Origin: Thermoleophilia bacterium
GTDB taxonomy: Bacteria; Actinomycetota; Thermoleophilia; Gaiellales; Gaiellaceae
Direction of reading: 5' to 3'
Length of the DNA: 12,610 nt
NCBI GenBank assembly: GCA_014534155.1
Contig: JACVSB010000026.1
Location: 1-12,610 of the forward strand
Under the pieces are notes generated by a model, which searched no databases, was not told the origin of the DNA, and worked only from the letters and a program-made list of their open reading frames with translations. The position numbers and the translations under genes are program-made. Shown one piece after another: positions 1 to 5,876 of the stretch. Numbering within the stretch: position 1 is the stretch's first letter; every line of letters begins with the position of its first letter.

Positions 1-704
1 GCCGCCATGCCGGCGCAGTCGCCCACGTTGTCGCCCACGTTGTCGGCGATCACGGCAGGGTTCCGCGGGTCGTCCTCGGGGATCCCGGCCTCGACCTTGC
101 CGACGAGGTCCGCGCCCACGTCGGCGGCCTTCGTGTAGATCCCTCCCCCGAGGCGAGCGAACACGGAGATGAGCGAGCCGCCGAACGCGAGCCCGATCAG
201 CTCGCGCGTCGCCTGCTCGCCGTCGCGGTCGAACCAGCTCGTGAGGACCCCGTAGTAGCCGGCGACGCCGAGCAGGCCGAGGCCGACGACGAGGAGACCG
301 GTGACCGAGCCGGCGTTGAAGGCCACGCCGAGCGCCGCCTTGACGCCGCGGCGCGCGGCTTCCGCCGTCCGCACGTTGGCCCGGACAGCGACGTTCATGC
401 CGATGAACCCCGCGGCGGCGGAGAAGACGGCGCCGATCAGGAACCCGAACGCCGTTCCCCAACCGAGGTCTCCCCAGAGGCCGATGCCGAGGAAGAGCAC
501 GAGGGCGACGCCGGCGATCGTCAGGTACTGGCGGCGGAGGTACGCGGAGGCGCCCTCCTGCACCGCGTGCGCGATCTCGCGCATCCGCTCGCTTCCGGCC
601 GGCAGACGGAGCAGCCGCACCGTGAGCGCTACGGCCCAGCCGATGCCGATGCCGGCGCAGATCAGCCCGAACAGCACGCTGTGGTCCTGGAAGAACTCGC
701 TCAC
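1..704 (-). CDS. hppA: Membrane-bound ion-translocating pyrophosphatase, N-terminal part (cut by window edge)
   Basis: Integral membrane pyrophosphatase that couples PPi hydrolysis to H+ (or Na+) pumping. I translated it directly: 234 codons from a GTG, out of the roughly 700 usual for the family. Hydrophobic segments lie near residues 9-33, 61-78, 82-104 and 131-153. The diagnostic PPi/Mg site is at residues 187-233, with [22 protein letters not shown] and the tandem DNVGDNVGD. The GTG at 702-704 is the first usable start, because an in-frame TGA lies 10 codons upstream; GGGGAG sits just before it, closely spaced. A TAACGT at 721-726 would suit a -10 with a leader of about ten bases. The residue that separates K+-dependent from K+-independent types is outside the window, so the pumped ion and the K+ dependence cannot be read. 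It is separated from mtnP by 119 bp and probably has its own promoter. Confidence 0.96.
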   Translation of the reverse strand, partial: MSEFFQDHSVLFGLICAGIGIGWAVALTVRLLRLPAGSERMREIAHAVQEGASAYLRRQYLTIAGVALVLFLGIGLWGDLGWGTAFGFLIGAVFSAAAGFIGMNVAVRANVRTAEAARRGVKAALGVAFNAGSVTGLLVVGLGLLGVAGYYGVLTSWFDRDGEQATRELIGLAFGGSLISVFARLGGGIYTKAADVGADLVGKVEAGIPEDDPRNPAVIADNVGDNVGDCAGMA

Positions 705-823
705 CGCTCCCCGCTTCTCGACGTTACGAAGTCATTGGCCCGGCCGGCGCGAGAGTCCGCATCCCTGGCCGCAGGCCGATTCGCCGGCGGGATTCTAATC
801 ACAAGGTCGGACACGCCCGGCCG

Positions 824-1615
824 CTAGATCCGTGCGCCGCGAAGCGCGTTCGCGCACACGTCGTCGGGCTGGGGGCCGATGCGCGGAATGACCGCGAAGA
901 GGAGCTCCCGCAGCTTCTCGTTGTTCTCGTTGAACACCTTCACCACCTGTTCGTGCGAGACGGGCTCGGTTCCTTCCACGCCCACGTCGTGGTCCGTGAC
1001 CATCGAGATGTTGGCGTAGCAGAGCTCGAGCTCCCGGGCGAGGTACCCCTCGGGGTACTGGGTCATGTTGATCGTGTCCCACCCCATGTCCTGGAACCAC
1101 TTCGACTCCGCGCGCGTCGAGAACCGCGGGCCCTGGATGACGACGACGGTGCCGCCGTCTCGCACCGGGATGGCGAGCTCGCGCGCCGTCTGGGCGAGCA
1201 GGCGCCGCAGCTCGGCGCAGTACGGGTCCGCGGCCGAGACGTGCGTCGTCTCCGGGCCTTCGTAAAACGTGTCCGCGCGCCCGCTCGTCCGATCCACGAA
1301 CTGGTCCGTGACGACGAACTCGCCGAGGCCGATGTCGGCCTGCAGGGAGCCCGAGGCGTTCGGCCCGATGATCCGGCGCACGCCGAGCTCCTTCATGGCC
1401 CACACGTTGGCGCGGTACGGAATCTGCGCCGGCGGTAGCTCGTGGCTCGGGCCGTGGCGCGGCAGGAACGCGACGCGGCGCCCGTCGACCTCCCCGATCG
1501 TTACCGGGGCGGACGGCTTGCCGTAGGGCGTCTCCACGTCGACCGTCTCGACGTCGTCGAGGAACGAGTAGAAGCCGGAGCCGCCGAAGACGCCGATCTC
1601 AGCCTGCGCGGGCAC
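824..1615 (-). CDS. mtnP: S-methyl-5'-thioadenosine phosphorylase
   Basis: Cytosolic PNP/MTAP-family enzyme of methionine salvage. It splits methylthioadenosine with phosphate into adenine and methylthioribose-1-phosphate. The 263 residues are normal length. Visible motifs are phosphate-binding GGSGFYSF (11-18), FLPRHG (50-55), PNASGSLQ (85-92), DQFVDRT (104-110), QGPRFSTRAES (161-171), NMT (183-185) and VTDHD (206-210). The Asp-x-Asp at 208-210 is the feature that selects 6-aminopurines in MTAP, where 6-oxopurine PNPs carry Asn; methylthioinosine phosphorylase is therefore less likely. The start is GTG with no Shine-Dalgarno, but TACGCT lies 8 nt before it (1625-1630), suggesting a leaderless mRNA. 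It is a monocistron or first gene: a hairpin at 1772-1797 separates it from the gene upstream, and no other methionine salvage genes are visible. Confidence 0.93.
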   Translation of the reverse strand: MPAQAEIGVFGGSGFYSFLDDVETVDVETPYGKPSAPVTIGEVDGRRVAFLPRHGPSHELPPAQIPYRANVWAMKELGVRRIIGPNASGSLQADIGLGEFVVTDQFVDRTSGRADTFYEGPETTHVSAADPYCAELRRLLAQTARELAIPVRDGGTVVVIQGPRFSTRAESKWFQDMGWDTINMTQYPEGYLARELELCYANISMVTDHDVGVEGTEPVSHEQVVKVFNENNEKLRELLFAVIPRIGPQPDDVCANALRGARI

Positions 1616-1624
1616 GGCCGGGAA

Positions 1625-1630
1625 GCGTAG
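1625..1630 (-). promoter_or_regulatory. Candidate leaderless -10 element of mtnP (TACGCT)
   Basis: TANNNT hexamer 8 nt upstream of the mtnP GTG at 1615, which lacks any Shine-Dalgarno. The spacing would place the transcript start on or next to the start codon. No convincing -35 box is visible. Confidence 0.4.
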
Positions 1631-1661
1631 CGGCGAGCGCTCGCGACACGGCCGAGAAGAA

Positions 1662-1675
1662 CCTGACCCGTCAGG
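1662..1675. repeat. Perfect short dyad upstream of mtnP
   Basis: CCTGAC and GTCAGG form a perfect 6-bp inverted repeat around a 2-bp centre. It lies 47-60 nt upstream of the mtnP start, in the 194-bp gap before the DUF1844-like gene. If mtnP transcription begins at its GTG, the dyad is placed where a regulator could bind. I do not recognise the site, and no bound factor can be named. Confidence 0.35.
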
Positions 1676-1771
1676 CTCCGGTCATGGCGGCGCACGCCGG
1701 ACACCTCCGCCGCGGCCACGTGCGCGCGGCGGGCGATGCGTGCGAACCTGCACCGCGCTCCCGAGCGGTCA

Positions 1772-1797
1772 GCGCCGCGGGCGGTGCCCCGCGGCGC
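1772..1797 (-). terminator. Probable terminator hairpin after the DUF1844-like gene
   Basis: A perfect 10-bp inverted repeat (1772-1781 with 1788-1797) of pure G/C around a 6-nt loop. It begins 12 nt past the stop codon of the 1810-2391 gene in the direction of transcription. There is no U-tract after it, as is common for actinobacterial terminators. It is the strongest hairpin I found between genes and sits at the only obvious break in the tightly spaced gene run. A processing or mRNA-stabilising hairpin is the alternative. Confidence 0.55.
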
Positions 1798-1809
1798 CAC
1801 AAGCGCGGA

Positions 1810-2391
1810 TCACTCTGGCCGCCGCTCGTCGCCGGCGGCGGGAGTGTCCTCCGCAGCCTGCTCCGGACCGTCGCCGGGAGAACTCGTGCCCGCCGCCGGA
1901 GCAGGCGGCGGCGCCTCCCCTTCCCCCTGGAGCTCTTCGGGCGCCACTTCGGGCTCCGGCGCAGCGCTCGGCGACCCCGCCGAGGGCGGCTCCTCGTCCG
2001 GCGCGTCCGTCCCCGCAGCCTCGGCAGGCTCCGCAGCCTGAGGGGCCGCCGCGCCACCAGGTTCGGCCGCCTCCCCGGGAACCTCCGCCGGACGCGCTCC
2101 CGACGCGGCGCTCGCGTACGCGAGCTGGAGGTTCGCGACCGACTGGTTGAAGTCGCGTACGAGCTCGCCCGGCACGAACCGCTCGAGCACCGGCGTGAGC
2201 GTGCGCATGGTCTCGATCGCGAGTCGGGTCTGCTCGAGGTCGCGGTCCTCGCGCGTGTCCTCCGTGACCCCGAGACGCCGGTACCCGATCGACGAGACCG
2301 TCAGCAGCGTGTTGATGAGGACGTCCTCGACCCGGAGCTTGCGCAGCTCCTCCGCCAGCTCGCGCGCTACCCGCTCCTGATCCTCAGACAC
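1810..2391 (-). CDS. DUF1844-like protein with long acidic Pro/Ala-rich tail
   Basis: 193 residues of unknown function. Residues 3-95 are helical: LAEELRKLRVEDVLI, then a short turn, DLEQTRLAIETMRTL (51-65) and FNQSVANLQLAYA (81-93). That order (helix ending near a Leu-Gly, then a D..Q.+.AI...R.L helix, then a final helix ending LQ..Y) resembles the short actinobacterial DUF1844 family; the match is by eye. Residues 96-193 are low-complexity, rich in Pro, Ala and Glu, very acidic and probably disordered. The start is GTG at 2389-2391, overlapping the ligase stop by 8 bp, with GGAG nine nt upstream. A longer in-frame reading back to 2604 would lie inside the ligase gene and has shadow-like Ser/Arg/Pro composition. 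It is the last gene before the hairpin at 1772-1797. There is no signal peptide or membrane segment. Confidence 0.75.
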   Translation of the reverse strand: MSEDQERVARELAEELRKLRVEDVLINTLLTVSSIGYRRLGVTEDTREDRDLEQTRLAIETMRTLTPVLERFVPGELVRDFNQSVANLQLAYASAASGARPAEVPGEAAEPGGAAAPQAAEPAEAAGTDAPDEEPPSAGSPSAAPEPEVAPEELQGEGEAPPPAPAAGTSSPGDGPEQAAEDTPAAGDERRPE

Positions 2392-3544
2392 GGGCGGGCT
2401 CCAGGACCTCGGCGGCGTAGATCTCGTGGAACGTCTCCCCCGCCTCCTCCCGGGCGAGCTGCCGCTGCGCGGGGTTAACGGCCGGCACGGAGAGGAGGTG
2501 GGCGCTGCCGAGCTCCTCGGCCACCGGGAGCACCCACTCGACGAGCTCCTCCAGCGCGGCGCGGGCGGGCCGCGCGACCGGTGTGGGGAACGCCGAGAGC
2601 GCAAGCAGCTCGCCGGAGAGTCCGTACCGGATCGCCCGCCAGAGGTTCTCCTCCAGGAGGTGCCCCGGGTACGCCGGCAGCGGCTCGCCGTCGTCGAGCG
2701 CGCGCGCGATCCGGGCCGTCAGGGCGTGCAGGAGCGCAGCGAGCGCGTGGGCCTCCGCGAGCAGCGGCTGGCCGTCGCAGATCCGGATCTCTACGGTCGG
2801 AAACGCGAGGTGCGCGCGGACGCTCCACCAGAGTTGCGTGTGCTCCGAGATCGAGCCCGTGTCGTAGAGGTAGCGCACGTACTCCTCGTAGTCGGCCCAG
2901 CGCTCGAACGCGGGCGGAATGCCGCAGCGCGGGAACATGCGCGTGAAGATCTGCGTCCGGGCGGAGTGGAGCCCCGAGTTCACGCCCTCCACGAACGGCG
3001 AGCTTGCGGACAGGGCGAGGAGCTCCGGCAGGTAGTTGCGGAGGGCGCTCGCGACGCGAACCGCGCGGTCGGCGCCCCGGACGGCCGTGTGGACGTGGAG
3101 GCCGAACGAGTTGTTCCGCCAGACGACGTAGCGGAGGATCTCGTCGTTCCGCCGGTAGTGGGGGGTGTCGATGATCCGCTGCTCCTTCCACGGCGCCCAC
3201 GGGTGCGTGCCCGTGGCGGCGAGCGCGATCCCGTGCGCGTCCGCGAGCGCGAGAAGCGAGGCCCGCCGCTCCGGCATACGAGCGGCGGCCTCGGCGAAGC
3301 TCTCGCACCGGCCGGTCCGCACCTCCGCCTCCGAGGCGATCAGCTCGCCGACGAGGTGACCCTCGAGCTCGGTGCCGGCAGCCGCCGCGAAGAGCTCCTC
3401 GAAGCGGTTCACGAGGTCGAGCGAATGGGGGTCGAGCAGGGCGAACTCCTCCTCGACGGCGACCGTCAGGTCCTCGGCTGCGTCGAACTGCTCCCGGGCG
3501 AGGCGCAGCTGCTCGTCCGGGCGAAGGCGCTGCGCCTCGCCCAT
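2384..3544 (-). CDS. Glutamate-cysteine ligase, GCS2 / YbdK carboxylate-amine ligase family
   Basis: 386-residue ATP-dependent ligase of the GCS2 family. Members join the gamma-carboxylate of glutamate to cysteine (YbdK weakly, EgtA in ergothioneine synthesis). Motifs: LTVAVEEEFALLDP near the N-terminus, supplying the Mg-binding glutamates; SEAEVRTGRCES; GTHPWAPW; NNSFGLHVHTAV; ASSPFVEGVNSGLHSAR; FPTVEIRICDGQP near the metal site; and NLWRAIRYGL. The length fits YbdK better than plant-type GCS. ATG at 3544 is chosen because the reading further upstream runs into the glycosyltransferase gene and has random composition. There is no Shine-Dalgarno, but TACGTT lies 7 nt upstream. It starts 13 bp after the glycosyltransferase stop and overlaps the DUF1844-like gene by 8 bp. 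The true acceptor could be another amine or amino acid. Confidence 0.88.
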   Translation of the reverse strand: MGEAQRLRPDEQLRLAREQFDAAEDLTVAVEEEFALLDPHSLDLVNRFEELFAAAAGTELEGHLVGELIASEAEVRTGRCESFAEAAARMPERRASLLALADAHGIALAATGTHPWAPWKEQRIIDTPHYRRNDEILRYVVWRNNSFGLHVHTAVRGADRAVRVASALRNYLPELLALSASSPFVEGVNSGLHSARTQIFTRMFPRCGIPPAFERWADYEEYVRYLYDTGSISEHTQLWWSVRAHLAFPTVEIRICDGQPLLAEAHALAALLHALTARIARALDDGEPLPAYPGHLLEENLWRAIRYGLSGELLALSAFPTPVARPARAALEELVEWVLPVAEELGSAHLLSVPAVNPAQRQLAREEAGETFHEIYAAEVLEPARV

Positions 3545-3551
3545 GCCGACG

Positions 3552-3557
3552 AACGTA
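3552..3557 (-). promoter_or_regulatory. Candidate leaderless -10 element of the GCS2 ligase gene (TACGTT)
   Basis: TANNNT hexamer directly after the glycosyltransferase stop codon and exactly 7 nt before the ligase ATG. The start has no Shine-Dalgarno. No -35 box is recognisable. Confidence 0.4.
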
Positions 3558-4805
3558 TCAGAGGGAAAGTATCGCCCCGGCCACGCCCTCCCAGCTCCAG
3601 CGCCGCTCCGCTGCACGGCGCGCGGCGGCCGAGAGCCGCGCCCACTCGGGCTCCGGGAGGGCAAGCACGCGCTCGAGCTTCGACGCCAGGTCGTCGGCGT
3701 CTCCGGAAGCGAACGAGGCGAGCGAGCGGTGCTCCTGCGGGTATTCGTCCTCGAGGCCTGCGGCCACCTCCGCCAGGCCGGAGTGGCGCGCGACGAGCGG
3801 GGGCGAGCCGCACGCGGCCGCTTCGGCCGCGACCATCCCGAAGGCCTCGGGGAAGACGGAGGGCGTCACGCTGACCCGCGCGAGCGGCCAGAGGTGCGCG
3901 AGGTGCCGGTGCTCGAGCGGCCCCGTGAGGAGGACGCGCTCGCCCGCCGCCGCTTCCAGCTCCCGGCGCGCGGGGCCGAAGCCGACGACAACGGCGCGCG
4001 CCTCCACCTCGCGGAGGGCCTCGAGGAGCACGTGCACCCCCTTCTCGGCGGAGAGCTTCCCGACGTAGACGACGACGGGGTCGTCACCGGCGAGGAACGC
4101 CGCGAGCCGCTCGGCGTTCCCCGGATCCGGCAGGCGCTCCATTCGCCCGCCGGGGTTCGGCGCGTCGCGGCGCGCCTCCTCGAGCAACCGCTCGAGCGCC
4201 TCCCGGCGCGGCTCGGGACGAAACTCGTCCACGTCCACGCCCGGCGGCACGACGCGTACTCGGCTCAGGTGGGGGCCGGGGCCGACGACCTCCTCGAGCA
4301 CGCGGCGGATGTGCTCCGACCCCGCCAGGACGGCCTCGGCGCCGGCCATCGTCTCTCTCGCCCAGGCGGCGAGGTCGTCGTTGCCGCGGATCGAGAACTC
4401 GAGCTCGGACCCGTGCGCCTTCACGGTGAACGGCATCCCCACCGCCGCGCCGACCGGGGCGCCGAGGAGGACGTGGTTCACGAGCAGGAAGTCCGCGGGC
4501 AGGTGCTCGCGTACGGCCGCGGCGTTTCGCTGCACGAACTCCTCGCGCTCGCACGCCCCCAGCTCGTGCAGGTGGCGAGACTCGAGGTCGTCGTAGCGGT
4601 CGAGGACGAAGACCGGAAGCGGGCCACCGGCGAGGTCGGGGCGAACGACGACGGCGCCGCCGAGGTCGTAGCGCTCGGGATGGGGGTCCTGGCAGAAGAC
4701 GACGACCTCGTGGCCCAGCCGGCTCCAGGCGCGGGCGAGGGAGCGCGTGTACACGTTCGACCCGGTCCCGCCGAGGAGGTACCCGTGCCAGAGAAGGATG
4801 CGCAC
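3558..4805 (-). CDS. GT4-family glycosyltransferase
   Basis: 415-residue GT-B fold transferase, probably retaining and using a nucleotide sugar; the acceptor is unknown. The N-terminal Rossmann half begins MRILLWHGYLLGGTGSNVYT, with the glycine loop at 12-17. The linker region carries KAHGSELEFS (129-138) and VPPGVDVDEF (186-195). The C-terminal half has VYVGKLSAEKGVHVLLEAL (247-265), and the E-x7-E motif at E320 and E328 within PEAFGMVAAE. No signal peptide or membrane span is seen, so it is cytosolic or peripheral. The start is GTG with GAGG close by; it lies 45 bp after the rex stop and ends 13 bp before the ligase. The N-terminal half loosely recalls MshA (mycothiol synthesis), but I see no MshA-specific signature and do not claim that role. 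Confidence 0.88.
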   Translation of the reverse strand: MRILLWHGYLLGGTGSNVYTRSLARAWSRLGHEVVVFCQDPHPERYDLGGAVVVRPDLAGGPLPVFVLDRYDDLESRHLHELGACEREEFVQRNAAAVREHLPADFLLVNHVLLGAPVGAAVGMPFTVKAHGSELEFSIRGNDDLAAWARETMAGAEAVLAGSEHIRRVLEEVVGPGPHLSRVRVVPPGVDVDEFRPEPRREALERLLEEARRDAPNPGGRMERLPDPGNAERLAAFLAGDDPVVVYVGKLSAEKGVHVLLEALREVEARAVVVGFGPARRELEAAAGERVLLTGPLEHRHLAHLWPLARVSVTPSVFPEAFGMVAAEAAACGSPPLVARHSGLAEVAAGLEDEYPQEHRSLASFASGDADDLASKLERVLALPEPEWARLSAAARRAAERRWSWEGVAGAILSL

Positions 4806-4850
4806 GACCTCATCGTGGCGGCACCCGAACCGGAGCGCGAGCCCGCGGCT

Positions 4851-5519
4851 CTAGGTCAGGTGGAAGTAGAGGGCGTAGAGGAGCTCGACCGCGGGGCTCG
4901 TCGTGTGCACCGTCACGTCAGACGGGACGTTCAGGAGCGCGTCGGTGTAGTTGAAGATGATCTTCACGCCGGCCCGGACGACGTCGTCCGCGACCTGCTG
5001 CGCCGCCTCCTGGGGGACGGCGAGGACGGCGACGATGATGCTCTTGTCGCGGATGTTCTCGCCGAGTGCCCCGTAGTCGAGCACCTGGACGCCGTCGAGC
5101 GCGTTGCCGACCTTCTCGGGGTCGGTGTCGAAGGCGGCAGCGATGTTGAAGCCGTGGTCCGCGAACACGGTCGAGTTGGCGATCGCCTGGCCCAGCCGGC
5201 CCGCGCCGAAGAGCGCGATGTTGTGCTGGCCCTGCGTCCGCAGGATCTTCCGGATCTCAGCGGCGAGGGCGTCGATGTTGTAGCCGACGCCGCGCTTGCC
5301 GAACTTGCCGAAGCCGGAGAGGTCACGGCGAATCTGCGTCGCGTTCACGTTCGTGTAGTCGCTGATCTCCTGGGACGAGATCCGCTCCTTGCCCATCTTC
5401 CGCGCCTGCGTGAGCACGCGCAGGTACTGGCTGAGCCGGGCGGCGACGCCGACTGTCAGCCGCTCGCCGCCGGACGGATCCGCGCTACCCGACGTCATTG
5501 CGGCCAGCTGAGAGGACAT
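4851..5519 (-). CDS. rex: Redox-sensing transcriptional repressor Rex
   Basis: Dimeric repressor that reads the NADH/NAD+ ratio and leaves DNA when NADH binds, controlling respiratory and fermentative genes. 222 residues from the chosen ATG. The winged helix lies at about 28-82; its recognition region is NATQIRRDLSGFGKFGKRG (59-77). The Rossmann nucleotide loop is FGAGRLGQ (104-111), with FDTD at 130-133 near the NAD ribose. FNYTDALLNVP and the C-terminal domain-swap helix VELLYALYFHL complete the family pattern. Three in-frame ATGs are possible (5531, 5519, 5498). I prefer 5519 because TATGCT sits 7 nt upstream of it in a leaderless layout. It follows the glutaredoxin-like gene by 48 bp, a gap holding an inverted repeat. 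In Streptomyces rex heads a heme gene cluster; none follows here. Confidence 0.95.
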   Translation of the reverse strand: MSSQLAAMTSGSADPSGGERLTVGVAARLSQYLRVLTQARKMGKERISSQEISDYTNVNATQIRRDLSGFGKFGKRGVGYNIDALAAEIRKILRTQGQHNIALFGAGRLGQAIANSTVFADHGFNIAAAFDTDPEKVGNALDGVQVLDYGALGENIRDKSIIVAVLAVPQEAAQQVADDVVRAGVKIIFNYTDALLNVPSDVTVHTTSPAVELLYALYFHLT

Positions 5520-5526
5520 GCACGGG

Positions 5527-5532
5527 AGCATA
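5527..5532 (-). promoter_or_regulatory. Candidate leaderless -10 element of rex (TATGCT)
   Basis: TATGCT matches TATAAT at four of six positions and lies 7 nt upstream of the ATG at 5519. There is no Shine-Dalgarno in front of any of the three possible rex starts. The -35 region falls inside the inverted repeat at 5539-5566 and does not resemble TTGACA. Confidence 0.42.
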
Positions 5533-5538
5533 CCGAGA

Positions 5539-5566
5539 GCCGGTTTCGCGCACAGCGTTAACCGGC
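5539..5566. repeat. Inverted repeat in the glutaredoxin-rex gap (possible operator)
   Basis: Perfect 7-bp arms GCCGGTT (5539-5545) and AACCGGC (5560-5566) separated by 14 bp. They begin just after the glutaredoxin-like stop codon and lie upstream of the candidate rex -10, over its spacer and -35 region. That position suits an operator. The arms do not match the usual Rex site (TTGTGAA and TTCACAA half-sites). An RNA hairpin is the alternative. Confidence 0.4.
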
Positions 5567-5567
5567 G

Positions 5568-5876
5568 CTAAAGATCGTTCGCTCGACGGAATCCACCCGC
5601 GTGACCGCCGCCGAGCCGGCTACGAAGCGCGTCCGGGTGGACGAAGTACGTGAACGCGTCCTCGCCGTCGATCGCGAGGACCGGGATGCGCTCACGATAG
5701 CGGCGCTCGAGCGCCTCGTCCCCGGTGATCTCGACCTCCTCGAGCTCGAAGGGAAGCTCGGCGCCGACCTGCGCGACGACGCGCCTCGCGCTGTCGCAGA
5801 GGTGGCATCCCTCGGCGACGTAGAGCGTGAGGCGGTGCCTACGGATAGAGCCCGCGCGTCTCGGTCGCCTCGGCAA
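5568..5876 (-). CDS. Small glutaredoxin-like CxxC protein (DUF836 type)
   Basis: Thioredoxin-fold thiol-disulfide protein of about 102 residues. It has strand RLTLYVAEG (15-23), the active site C24-H-L-C27, helix SARRVVAQVG, the second strand FELEEVEI, and the cis-proline loop IPVLAIDGED (64-73). C-x-L-C with a following acidic strand is typical of the DUF836 glutaredoxin-like group. The start is uncertain: the only usual start in frame is TTG at 5876, giving a 38-bp overlap with the end of the glutamate dehydrogenase gene; no ATG or GTG lies before the first strand. Translation is probably coupled to that gene. It sits directly before rex, a pairing I recall from other actinobacteria but cannot verify here. 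The reductant (NrdH-, thioredoxin- or low-molecular-weight-thiol-linked) cannot be read. Confidence 0.82.
   Translation of the reverse strand: MPRRPRRAGSIRRHRLTLYVAEGCHLCDSARRVVAQVGAELPFELEEVEITGDEALERRYRERIPVLAIDGEDAFTYFVHPDALRSRLGGGHAGGFRRANDL

Noticed and set aside
792..797. TAGAAT on the minus strand as an hppA promoter -10
   Set aside because: It is close to TATAAT, but the hexamer 17 bp upstream does not resemble a -35, and it would leave a leader of nearly 90 nt, whereas TAACGT at 721-726 is nearer. Undecided, so not listed as a feature.
1616..1809. SAM-type riboswitch or tRNA upstream of mtnP
   Set aside because: I looked for SAM riboswitch core elements and a tRNA T-arm. GGTTCGCA at about 1742-1749 on the minus strand has no pairing arms, and no riboswitch core is recognisable.
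2392..2604. Longer N-terminus for the DUF1844-like protein
   Set aside because: The extra 71 residues lie inside the ligase gene, are Ser/Arg/Pro-rich like an out-of-frame reading, and a GTG with GGAG upstream exists at 2391.
3545..3664. Longer N-terminus for the GCS2 ligase
   Set aside because: It would overlap the glycosyltransferase C-terminus and has random composition; family members begin close to the ATG at 3544.
4839..4851. Hairpin GAGCC/GGCTC just after the rex stop codon, as a terminator
   Set aside because: Arms are only 5 bp with a 3-nt loop and no U-tract; such short repeats are common by chance at this GC content.
5547..5560. Canonical Rex operator in the rex upstream gap
   Set aside because: A TGTG is present on the minus strand but the matching CACA half-site at the right spacing is absent.
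3372..5561. Long plus-strand open frame of about 729 codons
   Set aside because: It runs antisense through the GCS2 ligase, glycosyltransferase and rex genes, has an Arg/Glu/Val/Asp-rich composition typical of antisense frames in GC-rich DNA, and shows no domain.
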